Below, one piece after another: positions 16,587 to 25,321 of a DNA stretch of 64,000 nucleotides (the stretch's first letter is position 1; each line of letters starts with the position of its first letter). The stretch spans positions 2,046,001-2,110,000 of the forward strand of contig NZ_JAUSWV010000002.1 in NCBI RefSeq assembly GCF_030815485.1, in the 5' to 3' direction. The notes under the pieces are model-generated. The model saw nothing but the letters and a program-made list of their open reading frames with translations. It was not told where the DNA came from and did not search any database. The position numbers and the translations under genes are program-made. This DNA is from Streptomyces rishiriensis (lineage in GTDB: Bacteria > Actinomycetota > Actinomycetes > Streptomycetales > Streptomycetaceae).

Positions 16587-17405
16587 ATGGCCGATGCCCC
16601 CGCCGGCAAGGTGACCTTCGTCGGTGCCGGCCCCGGCGCCGCCGACCTGCTGACGTTCCGTGCCGCGCGTGCGATCGCCGACGCCGACGTCGTGATCTGG
16701 GCCGCGAGCCTGGTCCAGGCGGAGGTTCTCGAGCACGCGCGCGAGGGCGCGGAGATTCTCGACTCGGCGACCATGTCCCTGGAGGACGTCGTCGCCGTGT
16801 ACGAGCGGGCCCGCCGGGAGGGGCTGAAGGTGGCCCGCATCCACTCCGGCGACCCCGCGCTCTGGGGCGGTACGCAGGAGCAGCTCGACCGGTGCGAGGA
16901 GATCGGCGTCGAGACCGAGATCGTGCCCGGGGTGTCCTCCTTCTCGGCCGTCGCCGCGCTCGCCCGGCGCGAGCTGACGATCCCCGAGGTGGCGCAGTCG
17001 GTGGTCCTCACCCGGCTCGGCGGCGGCAAGACGCCGATGCCGCCCGGCGAGGAGGTGCGGGAGTTCGCGAAGCACGGCACGACCATGGCGATCTTCCTGT
17101 CGGCCGCGCGCAGCGGTCAGCTGGTGCGGGAGCTGCTGGAGGGGGGCTACCCGACCGCCACCCCGGTGGTCATCGCCTACCAGGCGACCTGGCCGGAGGA
17201 GCTGGTCGTGAAATGCACCATCGAGACGCTGGAGGAGACCGTCAAGGAGCACAAGCTCTGGAAGCACACCCTCTTCCTGGTCGGTCCGGCCCTCGACGCG
17301 CACGGCACCCGCTCGCACCTGTACCACCCCGGTCACTTCCACGGCTATCGCAAGGCCGACCCGGAGGCCCGCCGGGCGCTGCGGACACGGGGTGCCAGTA
17401 CGTGA
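16587..17405 (+). CDS. cobM: Precorrin-4 C11-methyltransferase CobM
   Basis: 272-aa SAM-dependent methylase of the CobM/CbiF type. It carries the N-terminal FVGAGPGAADLLT motif, IHSGDPALWGGTQEQ (about 88-102), VPGVSSFSA, and TIPEVAQSVVLTR, which are characteristic of C11-methyltransferases. I chose the ATG at 16587 over the one at 16569 because GAGAGGA sits 9 nt before it. The stop overlaps the next gene's GTG. It starts the second arm of the cluster, downstream of the antisense ZIP gene. Confidence 0.94.
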   Translation: MADAPAGKVTFVGAGPGAADLLTFRAARAIADADVVIWAASLVQAEVLEHAREGAEILDSATMSLEDVVAVYERARREGLKVARIHSGDPALWGGTQEQLDRCEEIGVETEIVPGVSSFSAVAALARRELTIPEVAQSVVLTRLGGGKTPMPPGEEVREFAKHGTTMAIFLSAARSGQLVRELLEGGYPTATPVVIAYQATWPEELVVKCTIETLEETVKEHKLWKHTLFLVGPALDAHGTRSHLYHPGHFHGYRKADPEARRALRTRGAST

Positions 17406-18667
17406 GAGGCCTGATCACCGTCGTCGGTACGGGGACGGGCACGGCGCCCGGCGGGGAGGTCTTCGCCGGCGCCCGGCTCGTCGTGGGCGGGCGGCGCCAC
17501 CTGGACGCCGCGGGACTGCCCGCGTCCGTCGAGCGGATCGTCCTCGGTCCGCTCGCGCCGGCCCTGGACGCCATCGCCGAGTACGTCGGCGAGGACCGGC
17601 GTGTGGTCGTGCTGGCCTCCGGCGACCCCGGGTTCTTCGGGATCGTGCGGGCGCTGGCCGAACGGTTCGGGTCGCACCGCCTGGACGTCCGGCCCGGTGT
17701 CTCCTCCGTGGCCACCGCCTTCGCCCGGCTCGGACTGACCTGGGACGACGCCGTCGTCGTGAGCGCGCACGGGCGTGATCCGCGGACGGCCGTCAACGTC
17801 TGCCGGGCGCACCCGAAGGTGGCGGTCCTGACCGGGCCGGGCGCCGGGCCCGCCGAGCTGGGTGCCGCGCTCGCGCGCAGCGCGCCCGGGCGGGTGCTCG
17901 TCGTGGCCTCGGCGCTGGGCGACCCCGCGGGCGAACGGGTGGAGCGCGTCTCCCCCGGCGAGGCCGCCGGACGGGACTGGGGCACGGCGGTGAGTGTCGT
18001 GCTGTGCCTGGACGAGGCGCGGACGCCCGGTCCGGTACGCACGCTCGCCGGACCCGCGGTCCGGGCCGCCGGGTGGGCGCTGGACGAGGGCGACTTCGCC
18101 CACCGCGATTCGATGATCACCAAGTTCGAGGTCCGGGCGCTGGCCCTGGCCCGGCTGGGGCCGCGCTCCGGCGACCTGGTCTGGGACGTGGGCTCGGGGT
18201 CGGGGTCCGTGGCCGTGGAGTGCGCGCGCCTCGGCGCCGCGGTCAGCGCCGTCGAGAAGGCGGCGGACGGGGTCGCCCGGATCCGTGCCAACGCCGGGGC
18301 GCACGGTGTCGACGTGCACGTCGTGCACGGCAGCGCCCCCGACGCTCTGGCCGGACTCGACGATCCCGACGCCGTGTTCGTCGGCGGTGGCGGGCGCGAG
18401 CTGCCCGGCATCGTCGGCGCGTGCGCGCGGCGGGCCCGGCGGACGGTGGTCGTCGCGATGGCCGCGCTGGACCGGGTGCCGGCGGTGCGCGGCGCGCTCG
18501 GCGACGCCGGGTTCGACTGCGACGGTGTGCTGCTGCACTCCTCACGGCTCGCGCCGCTGCCGGGTGACGTGACCCGGCTGGCCGCGACCAATCCCGTTTT
18601 CCTGCTGTGGGGTGTCAGAGACGCCGTCGGCGCGCACCCTGTCCATCGAGAAGGAGTAGCCCTGTGA
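17402..18667 (+). CDS. cobL: Precorrin-6Y C5,15-methyltransferase (decarboxylating), CbiE-CbiT fusion
   Basis: 421-aa bifunctional enzyme that methylates C5 and C15 and decarboxylates the C12 acetate. The N-terminal CbiE-like tetrapyrrole methylase (about 1-200) has ITVVGTGTG and LASGDPGFFGI. The C-terminal CbiT-like domain (about 215-421) has a class I SAM site WDVGSGSGSVAVE near residues 260-272. The fused arrangement is typical of CobL of the aerobic pathway. The GTG at 17402 overlaps the cobM stop and the TGA overlaps the next GTG. Confidence 0.93.
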   Translation: MRGLITVVGTGTGTAPGGEVFAGARLVVGGRRHLDAAGLPASVERIVLGPLAPALDAIAEYVGEDRRVVVLASGDPGFFGIVRALAERFGSHRLDVRPGVSSVATAFARLGLTWDDAVVVSAHGRDPRTAVNVCRAHPKVAVLTGPGAGPAELGAALARSAPGRVLVVASALGDPAGERVERVSPGEAAGRDWGTAVSVVLCLDEARTPGPVRTLAGPAVRAAGWALDEGDFAHRDSMITKFEVRALALARLGPRSGDLVWDVGSGSGSVAVECARLGAAVSAVEKAADGVARIRANAGAHGVDVHVVHGSAPDALAGLDDPDAVFVGGGGRELPGIVGACARRARRTVVVAMAALDRVPAVRGALGDAGFDCDGVLLHSSRLAPLPGDVTRLAATNPVFLLWGVRDAVGAHPVHREGVAL

Positions 18668-20379
18668 TCGGCCTCATTTCCGCCACCGCGGCGGGGGCGG
18701 CGGCGCGCGACCGGCTGGCCGCGGCCTGGCCGGACCGCACGCGCGTGTACGACGGCCCGGTCGGGGACGCCGTCCGGCGGGCGTTCGCGGAGTGCGAGCA
18801 GCTCGTGTGCTTCCTGGCGACCGGGGCGGTCGTCCGGCTGGTCGCGCCCCTGCTGTCCGACAAGACGTCCGACCCGGGTGTGGTGTGCGTCGACGAGGCC
18901 GGCCGGTTCGCCGTCCCGGTGGTCGGCGGGCACGCCGGCGGGGCCAACGAACTCGCTCTGGCCGTGGGCGGGTTGCTGGGCGCGCAGCCCGTGCTGACCA
19001 CGGCCACGGACGCCGTCGGCATCCCCGGCCTCGACACGCTCGGTCTTCCCGTGGAAGGCGATGTGGCCGGCGTGACGCGGGCCCTGCTGGACGGTGAGCC
19101 GGTCGCGCTGGCCGCCGAGGTGGCGTGGCCGCTGCCGCCGGTGCCGTTCGCCGGGCGGGGGTCGTACACCGTGCGGCTGACGGACCGTGCGGTCGAGCCG
19201 TCGTCCGGGGAGGTGCTGTTGCGTCCGCCGTCCCTCGTCGTCGGGGTCGGCGCGTCCAGGGGCGCCCCGGTCGACGAGGTGCTCGGCCTGGTCGAGGGCG
19301 TGCTGCGGGAGGCGGGACTGTCCGTGCGGAGTCTCGCCGAGCTCGCCACCGTGGACGCCAAGGCCGACGAGCCGGGCATCGTCGAGGCCGCCCGACGGCT
19401 CGGTGTGCCCGTGGTGACGTACTCCGCCGAGGAGCTGGCGGGCGTCGAGGTGCCGAACCCGTCCGACGCCCCGCTCGCCGCCGTCGGCACGCCGTCCGTG
19501 GCGGAGGCGGCGGCGCTGATCGGCGGCGGCGAACTGCTGGTCCCCAAGCGGAAGTCGGCGGGGGTCCCCGCGACGGCGACCTGCGCGGTCGTACGGCGGC
19601 CGGGGCGCGGACGGCTCGCGGTCGTCGGGCTCGGGCCCGGCGCGCGGGACCTGCTGACGCCGCGCGCCCGGGCGGAGCTGGAGCGGGCCTCGGTACTCGT
19701 CGGACTCGACCAGTACGTCGATCAGATCCGCGACCTGCTGCGGCCCGGCACCCGGATCCTGGAGTCGGGGCTCGGCGCCGAGGAGGAGCGGGCCCGGACC
19801 GCCGTGGCGGAGGCCCGGCGCGGGCAGGCCGTCGCGCTGATCGGCAGCGGGGACGCGGGCGTGTACGCGATGGCCTCCCCGGCGCTCGCCGAGGCGTCCG
19901 ACGACATCGACGTGGTCGGGGTGCCGGGGGTGACCGCCGCGCTCGCGGCCGGTGCGATCCTCGGTGCGCCGCTGGGCCACGACCACGTGTCGATCAGCCT
20001 GTCCGATCTGCACACGCCGTGGGAGGTCATCGAGCGGCGGGTGCGGGCGGCGGCCGAGGCGGACATCGTCGTCACCTTCTACAACCCCCGTTCCCGGGGC
20101 CGCGACTGGCAGCTCCCGAAGGCGCTCTCGATCCTCGCGGAGCACCGGGAGCCGACGACGCCGGTGGGTGTCGTGCGCAACGCCTCGCGCCCGGACGGCA
20201 CGGCACGGCTGACGACGCTGACGGAACTCGACCCGGCGTGGGTCGACATGATGACGGTCGTGACCGTGGGCAACACGGCGACCCGGAACATCGCGGGGCG
20301 CATGGTGACGCCCCGCGGCTACCGCTGGCAGGAGAACTCCCCGGAAAGCCCGGAGAGCTCCCGGGAGGGCGCCCTGTGA
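18664..20379 (+). CDS. CbiG-CobJ fusion: cobalt-precorrin-5A hydrolase / precorrin-3B C17-methyltransferase
   Basis: 571-aa two-domain protein. Residues 1 to about 300 match CbiG: an LVCFLATGAVVR segment, PVVGGHAGGANELA, and a C-terminal subdomain with GVGASRGAP and LATVDAKADEPGI. Residues about 318-555 are a CobJ/CbiH-type methylase with AVVGLGPGARDLLTPRA, LIGSGDAGVYAMAS, and TFYNPRSRGRDWQL. CbiG opens the ring delta-lactone in the anaerobic route, so its presence beside CobN is mechanistically mixed. The start is the GTG at 18664, overlapping the cobL stop; upstream residues in the same frame lie within cobL. Confidence 0.92.
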   Translation: MIGLISATAAGAAARDRLAAAWPDRTRVYDGPVGDAVRRAFAECEQLVCFLATGAVVRLVAPLLSDKTSDPGVVCVDEAGRFAVPVVGGHAGGANELALAVGGLLGAQPVLTTATDAVGIPGLDTLGLPVEGDVAGVTRALLDGEPVALAAEVAWPLPPVPFAGRGSYTVRLTDRAVEPSSGEVLLRPPSLVVGVGASRGAPVDEVLGLVEGVLREAGLSVRSLAELATVDAKADEPGIVEAARRLGVPVVTYSAEELAGVEVPNPSDAPLAAVGTPSVAEAAALIGGGELLVPKRKSAGVPATATCAVVRRPGRGRLAVVGLGPGARDLLTPRARAELERASVLVGLDQYVDQIRDLLRPGTRILESGLGAEEERARTAVAEARRGQAVALIGSGDAGVYAMASPALAEASDDIDVVGVPGVTAALAAGAILGAPLGHDHVSISLSDLHTPWEVIERRVRAAAEADIVVTFYNPRSRGRDWQLPKALSILAEHREPTTPVGVVRNASRPDGTARLTTLTELDPAWVDMMTVVTVGNTATRNIAGRMVTPRGYRWQENSPESPESSREGAL

Positions 20380-20966
20380 ACCGTGTGGTCCATCCGATCG
20401 AGCAGGAGTCCTTCCGGCGGCTGCGGGCCCGCCTGGACACCTCGCGCTTCGCGCCGCTGAGCCGGGCGGTGGTGGAGCGGGTCATCCACTCCGCCGCCGA
20501 CCTGGAGTACGCGAGCGATCTCGTGCTGGACGAGGGCGAGTTGGCGAAGGCGCACGTCGCGCTGCACGCCGGGGCGCCCGTCGTCGTCGACGTGGAGATG
20601 GTGGCCGCGGGGATCACCCGGCGGGAGACCGTCTGCCGTCTCAGGGACGCCCGCTCCGGACCCGGGCTGACCCGGTCCGCCCACGCGATCCGGCTGGCGT
20701 ACGAGGAGGTCGGGCCCGGCGCCCTCTGGGTGATCGGCTGCGCGCCGACCGCCCTGGAGGAACTGCTGACGCTCGACGCCTCCCCCGCGCTGGTCATCGG
20801 ACTGCCCGTCGGGTTCGTCGGTGCGGCCGAGTCGAAGGCCGCGCTCCGCGAGAGCGGGCTGCCCGCAGTGAGCAACGTGTCCGAGAAGGGCGGGTCGGCG
20901 GTCGCCGCCGCCGCGCTCAACGCCCTGCTGTACACCCCCCTTTCGCCCTCCGAGGAGAAAAAGTGA
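20376..20966 (+). CDS. cobH: Precorrin-8X methylmutase CobH/CbiC
   Basis: 196-aa protein that moves the C11 methyl group to C12, giving (hydrogeno)cobyrinic acid. Recognisable segments are IEQESFRRL, the VERVIHSAADLEYA segment with the catalytic-type His, VDVEMVAAGI, and GLPVGFVGAAESK. The length is at the short end of the family. The GTG start overlaps the preceding stop and the TGA overlaps the cbiX GTG, so the arm is fully coupled. Confidence 0.92.
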   Translation: MNRVVHPIEQESFRRLRARLDTSRFAPLSRAVVERVIHSAADLEYASDLVLDEGELAKAHVALHAGAPVVVDVEMVAAGITRRETVCRLRDARSGPGLTRSAHAIRLAYEEVGPGALWVIGCAPTALEELLTLDASPALVIGLPVGFVGAAESKAALRESGLPAVSNVSEKGGSAVAAAALNALLYTPLSPSEEKK

Positions 20967-21892
20967 TCACCCCGCCGCCCGCTCTGCTCATCGCCGGCCA
21001 TGGCACCCGGGACGAGGCCGGAGCCGAGGCCTTCCGTGACTTCGTACGGGAGCTGGGCCGCCGCCACCCCGAACTGCCCGTCGCCGGCGGCTTCATCGAG
21101 CTGTCCCCGCCGCCGCTGGGCGACGCGGTGACGGAGCTGGTGGAGCGTGGCGTACGACGGTTCGCCGCCGTTCCGCTGATGCTGGTGTCCGCCGGGCACG
21201 CCAAGGGCGACATCCCGGCGGCCCTGTCCCGCGAGAAGGAGCGGCATCCGGGGATCTCCTACACGTACGGGCGTCCGCTGGGCCCGCACCCGGCGCTGCT
21301 GAACGTGCTGGAGCGACGCCTCGACGAGGCGCTGGGCACCGTGGGGCGCGCTGCCGATGACCTGGCCGACGTGACCGTGCTGCTGGTCGGACGCGGGTCG
21401 ACGGACCCGGACGCCAACGCCGAGGTGTACAAGGCGGCGCGGCTGCTGTGGGAGGGACGCGGGTACGCGGGCGTGGAGACCGCGTTCGTGTCGCTCGCCG
21501 CGCCGGACGTGCCGAGCGGGCTCGACCGGTGCGTGAAGCTCGGGGCGAAGCGGATCGTCGTGCTCCCCTACTTCCTGTTCACCGGCATCCTGCCGGAGCG
21601 GGTACGGCAGCAGACCGAGGACTGGGCGGCCGCTCACCCGGAGGCCGAGGTGCGCTCGGCGGACGTCATCGGTCCCGAGCCGGAGCTGCTGGACCTGGTG
21701 ATGGAGCGGTACGAGGAGGCGGTCAAGGGCGATCTGCGGATGAACTGCGACTCGTGCGTGTACCGGATCGCGCTGCCGGGCTTCGAGGACAAGGTGGGGG
21801 CGCCGCAGCAGCCGCACTTCCACCCGGACGACGAGGGCCACCATCACGACGGCCACCACCATCACGGGCCCGCGCACTCCCATGCCCACTGA
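20963..21892 (+). CDS. cbiX: Sirohydrochlorin cobaltochelatase CbiX (long form)
   Basis: 309-aa chelatase with two CbiX-type halves. The N-terminal catalytic His13 is in IAGHGTRDEAG. VPLMLVSAGHAKGD and VLLVGRGSTDPDAN follow, then PYFLFTGILPERV. Near the C-terminus an MNCDSC sequence fits the MXCXXC motif described for long CbiX proteins. The last ~25 residues are very His-rich (HHHDGHHHHGPAHSHAH), consistent with metal storage or delivery. Ribosome site GAGGAGAAAA precedes the GTG. It overlaps the next gene by 11 bp. It would insert cobalt early, before CobN could act. Confidence 0.92.
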   Translation: MITPPPALLIAGHGTRDEAGAEAFRDFVRELGRRHPELPVAGGFIELSPPPLGDAVTELVERGVRRFAAVPLMLVSAGHAKGDIPAALSREKERHPGISYTYGRPLGPHPALLNVLERRLDEALGTVGRAADDLADVTVLLVGRGSTDPDANAEVYKAARLLWEGRGYAGVETAFVSLAAPDVPSGLDRCVKLGAKRIVVLPYFLFTGILPERVRQQTEDWAAAHPEAEVRSADVIGPEPELLDLVMERYEEAVKGDLRMNCDSCVYRIALPGFEDKVGAPQQPHFHPDDEGHHHDGHHHHGPAHSHAH

Positions 21893-22967
21893 GGGACCCG
21901 CCGCGGGGCACTCCGACGGCCACGACCTGCGCCACCACGGGGACGCCGAGGTGCGCGACGACGGCTCGACGCTCGTCGACCTCGCGGTGAACGTCCGCGC
22001 GGACACCCCTCCGCGCTGGCTGCGGGAGCGGGTCGCCGCGTCCCTGAACGGCCTGGCGGCCTACCCGGACGGGCGGGCAGCGCGGGCGGCTGTCGCGGCG
22101 CGGCACGGGCTGCCCGTCGAACGGGTGCTGCTGACGTCGGGCGCGGCGGAGGCGTTCGTGCTGCTGGCGCGCGCCCTGAAGGTCCGGCGGCCCGTCGTCG
22201 TGCACCCGCAGTTCACGGAGCCCGAGGCGGCGCTGCGGGACGCCGGGCACAGCGTGGACCGGGTGGTGCTGCGCGCCGAGGACGGCTTCCGGCTGGATCC
22301 GGCGGCCGTTCCGGAGACGGCCGACCTGGTGGTCGTCGGCAACCCGACGAACCCCACGTCGGTGCTGCACCCGGCGCTGACGATCCGGCGGCTGGCCCGG
22401 CCCGGACGGACGCTGGTGGTCGACGAGGCGTTCATGGACGCGGTGCCGGGCGAGCGGGAGGCCCTCGCCGGGATCACGGACGTGCCCGGTCTGGTGGTGC
22501 TGCGCAGTCTGACCAAGACCTGGGGGCTGGCGGGGCTGCGGATCGGCTATGTGCTCGCCGCGCCGGAGACCGTCGCCGACCTGGAGCGGGCACAGCCGCT
22601 GTGGCCGGTGTCCACGCCGGCGCTGGCGGCGGCGGAGGCGTGCATGGGTGCCGAGGCGCTGGCGGAGGCCGCCCACGCCGCCCGTCGCGTCGCCGCGGAC
22701 CGGGCCCATCTGGTGGCCGGTCTCGAGGAGTTCGGCGTCGACGGGGTGCGGGTGGTGGGGCCCGCGGAGGGGCCGTTCGTCCTGATGCGGCTGCCCGGGG
22801 CCGACGCCGTCCGCCGACAGCTGCGCACCCTGGGGTTCGCGGTCCGGCGCGGTGACACCTTCCCGGGGCTGGACGAGGAGTGGCTGCGGCTGGCGGTACG
22901 GGACCGGGCGACGGTGAACCGTTTCCTCCAGGCGCTGGACCAGGCACTGGCCCTGACCCGGGGATGA
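21882..22967 (+). CDS. cobC: PLP-dependent aminotransferase, threonine-phosphate decarboxylase-like (CobC)
   Basis: 361-aa fold-type I PLP enzyme of the CobC/CobD (L-threonine-O-3-phosphate decarboxylase) and histidinol-phosphate aminotransferase group. The PLP Lys is in RSLTKTWGLAGLRIGY; VVGNPTNPTS and VVDEAFMDAV are the substrate/PLP-binding segments. Being last in the cobalamin arm, with an 11-bp overlap with cbiX, it most likely makes (R)-1-amino-2-propanol phosphate for CbiB. The first ~25 residues are His/Asp-rich because they overlap the cbiX tail in another frame. Confidence 0.88.
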   Translation: MPTEGPAAGHSDGHDLRHHGDAEVRDDGSTLVDLAVNVRADTPPRWLRERVAASLNGLAAYPDGRAARAAVAARHGLPVERVLLTSGAAEAFVLLARALKVRRPVVVHPQFTEPEAALRDAGHSVDRVVLRAEDGFRLDPAAVPETADLVVVGNPTNPTSVLHPALTIRRLARPGRTLVVDEAFMDAVPGEREALAGITDVPGLVVLRSLTKTWGLAGLRIGYVLAAPETVADLERAQPLWPVSTPALAAAEACMGAEALAEAAHAARRVAADRAHLVAGLEEFGVDGVRVVGPAEGPFVLMRLPGADAVRRQLRTLGFAVRRGDTFPGLDEEWLRLAVRDRATVNRFLQALDQALALTRG

Positions 22968-22990
22968 CGGCGGGGTACGGGGGGGTGGGT

Positions 22991-23038
22991 ACGGGGGGTA
23001 CGGACCCGGGCGGGACGCCCCGGATCCGTACCCCCCGT
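22991..23038. terminator. Bidirectional terminator between cobC and surface-protein gene
   Basis: Inverted repeat of 14 bp: ACGGGGGGTACGGA (22991-23004) and its complement (23025-23038), with a 20-nt GC-rich internal segment. It lies between convergent genes ending at 22967 and 23065, so it can serve both. The upstream strand also carries G-runs (22972-22998) that could form a quadruplex. Confidence 0.8.
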
Positions 23039-23064
23039 GCACCGTGCTCCAGCGTTCCGTCCGG

Positions 23065-24042
23065 TCAGCCGCGACGTCGGGCCAGGGCCACCGCTCCCCC
23101 GCCCGCCGCCAGCAGCGCCACCGCGCCGCCCGCGAGGTACGGGGTCGTCGAGCTGCCGCCGGTCCGGGCCAGGTCCGCCCGGGCGGGCCCGCCCTGCGCC
23201 CTGACGTCACCGGCCGGGGCGGCGCTCGGCCCGGCGGCCTGCTCCTGGCCCTCGGCCCGGTCCTGGGCCTCGCCCTGTCCCTGGTCCCCGTCCTGCTCCT
23301 CGCCCCGCTCTTGCTCGGCCGGGGCTTCGCAGGTGGCCTTCGCGAGGGTCACGGTGCCCGTCACCTCGGCCACGTTGAGGCTCAACGGGTTGACGGAGAC
23401 GGTGAGTTCGAGGGCGGTGGCGGCGGCCGTGCGGGTGGTGGTCTCGCGCTTCGACAGGTCCAGGCGGACTTCGCCCACGCCCGGCACCTTCACGTGCGTC
23501 GGGCCGCCGGCGCTGACCGACACCTTCTTGCCCAGGACCGTCACCGAGCCGAGCACGCTGGAGACGGCGACCGGCGTGCTGCCGGCCTCGCAGGTCGCCC
23601 TGGAGGTGACCGTGCCGACCTCGATGAGGGAGAGCAGGGGAAGGCCGGGGACATGCAGCTTCGCGTGGGCGAGACGGGTGGAGGCCTCGGCTCCGGTGCC
23701 GTCGACGGCCGCCTTCGCCTCGGCGACGTCCGCGCGCAGGACACTGAAGGGCTTGCCGCCGGCGACGCCGTCCAACTCGGCGGACAGCGCGCTCTTCTCG
23801 GCGCTGTGCGGGGCCTGCACCTCGTTGAGGGACACGGCGAGCGGGACGTCGACGGTCTTGTCGAGCAGGGACACGTCGAGGCCGGTGCGCAGGACGGACG
23901 CGCTCGCCCGGCCCTGGCCGGAGGTCGCGTGGGCGGTGCCCGCGCCGGCCAGGGCCGCGGGACCAGCGGCCAGGACCGTGACCGCGACGACGGTGGCGGC
24001 GCGACGGGCGCGCGCGGGCAGCGGAAAGTGGTTGCCGTTCAA
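23065..24042 (-). CDS. Secreted sortase-anchored surface protein (SCO1860-like, LAXTG motif)
   Basis: 325-aa exported protein. An N-terminal signal peptide (RARRAATVVAVTVLAAGPAALA..., cleavage about residue 38) leads into a Val/Thr/Ser-rich beta-type ectodomain with two Cys. A Glu/Gln/Asp-rich spacer runs from about 240 to 275. The C-terminus has a cell-wall sorting signal: LARTG at about 291-295, a hydrophobic helix, and a basic tail ARRRG. It should be attached to peptidoglycan by a class E-type sortase. The start appears to be a TTG at 24042, with only a loose upstream G-rich ribosome site. Function unknown; S. coelicolor has a similar protein beside its cobalamin genes. Confidence 0.83.
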   Translation of the reverse strand: MNGNHFPLPARARRAATVVAVTVLAAGPAALAGAGTAHATSGQGRASASVLRTGLDVSLLDKTVDVPLAVSLNEVQAPHSAEKSALSAELDGVAGGKPFSVLRADVAEAKAAVDGTGAEASTRLAHAKLHVPGLPLLSLIEVGTVTSRATCEAGSTPVAVSSVLGSVTVLGKKVSVSAGGPTHVKVPGVGEVRLDLSKRETTTRTAAATALELTVSVNPLSLNVAEVTGTVTLAKATCEAPAEQERGEEQDGDQGQGEAQDRAEGQEQAAGPSAAPAGDVRAQGGPARADLARTGGSSTTPYLAGGAVALLAAGGGAVALARRRG

Positions 24043-24208
24043 GGGTGGGACCCCCAGAAGAGGAATGCCTCGGGACCCCGCAAGAATTGCGTACGAGGGG
24101 TGAACGGTCAGCAGGGTGCCGTGGATTCACTCCAACGTGAGTTTTTCGCGCATGCCTTCGATTCCATCGGCACGCGCGTTCCCCCCCACCGCCCGCGGCG
24201 CCGCGCTC

Positions 24209-25300
24209 TCAGCTCACCACCGCGCCGTTCAGTACCACCCGGCGCGGAGCCGCCAGCACCCGTACGTCGGCGCGCGGGTCGCTCTCGTAGACCACGAGGT
24301 CCGCGGGAGCGCCCTCGACCAGACCGGGGCGGCCGAGCCATTCGCGTGCGCCCCAGGTGGTCGCCGAGAGCGCCGCGAGCGGCGGGATGCCCGCCGTCAC
24401 CAGTTCCGCGACCTCCGCGGCCACCAGACCGTGCGGCAGCGTGCCGCCGGCGTCCGTGCCGACGAAGACCGGGATGCCTGCGTCGTAGGCGGAGCGCACG
24501 GTGTCGTAGCGGCGTTCGTGGAGCCGGCGCATATGGGCCGACCATCGCGGGAACTTGGACTCGCCGCCGGCGGCCAGGTCGGGGAAGGTGGCGATGTTGA
24601 CGAGGGTCGGCACGATCGCCACGCCGCGCGACGCGAACAACGGGATCAGCTCGTCGGTGAGGCCCGTCGCGTGTTCGACGCAGTCGATGCCCGACTCGAC
24701 GAGGTCGCGGAGCGAGTTCTCGGCGAAGCAGTGCGCCGTGACCCGCGCGCCCAGGCGGTGGGCCTCGGCGATGGCCGCCTCGGCCGCCTCCCGCGGCCAG
24801 CTGGGGGCGAGGTCGCCCACCTCGCGGTCGATCCAGTCGCCGACCAGCTTGACCCAGCCGTCGCCGCGCCCGGCCTCCCGCGCGACGTACGCGACGAGGT
24901 CCCCGGGCTCGATCTCGTGCGCGTAGCCGCGGATGTAGCGGCGGGTGCGGGCGATGTGCCGGCCCGCCCGGATGATCTTCGGGAGGTCTTCGCGGTCGTC
25001 GACCCAGCGGGTGTCCGAGGGCGAGCCGGCGTCGCGGAGCAGCAGGGTGCCCGCCTCGCGGTCGGTCAGCGCCTGCTTCTCGGCGACGTCGGCCCCGACG
25101 GGACCGTGCGCGCCCAGGCCCACATGGCAGTGGGCGTCGACCAGGCCGGGCAGCGCCCAGCCCTCGACGGTCCGCACATCGCGCGCGCCGGCGGGGCGGT
25201 CGTAGGAGATCCGGCCGTCGACGACCCACAGCCCGTCGCGGACCTCGTCGGATCCGGTCAGGATCCGCCCCTTCACGTGCAGCACCGCGCGATCGCTCAT
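24209..25300 (-). CDS. Amidohydrolase family protein
   Basis: 363-aa metal-dependent hydrolase of the imidazolonepropionase/dihydroorotase superfamily. The beta-1 metal motif VDAHCHVGLG is near 54-63. Further His ligands are in VTAHCFAEN and VEHATGL, and the catalytic Asp in FVGTDAGGT. A C-terminal beta-sandwich segment (GAPADLVVYESDPRADV) re-forms with the N-terminus. I chose the ATG at 25300 because AAGG sits 8 nt upstream; a GTG 9 bp further out is possible. It ends 22 bp before the amino-acid ABC operon begins its stop region, possibly as the last gene of that transcript. Substrate unknown; cyclic amides or dipeptides are typical. Confidence 0.87.
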   Translation of the reverse strand: MSDRAVLHVKGRILTGSDEVRDGLWVVDGRISYDRPAGARDVRTVEGWALPGLVDAHCHVGLGAHGPVGADVAEKQALTDREAGTLLLRDAGSPSDTRWVDDREDLPKIIRAGRHIARTRRYIRGYAHEIEPGDLVAYVAREAGRGDGWVKLVGDWIDREVGDLAPSWPREAAEAAIAEAHRLGARVTAHCFAENSLRDLVESGIDCVEHATGLTDELIPLFASRGVAIVPTLVNIATFPDLAAGGESKFPRWSAHMRRLHERRYDTVRSAYDAGIPVFVGTDAGGTLPHGLVAAEVAELVTAGIPPLAALSATTWGAREWLGRPGLVEGAPADLVVYESDPRADVRVLAAPRRVVLNGAVVS

Positions 25301-25321
25301 GCACCGCACCTTAGTGACCGC

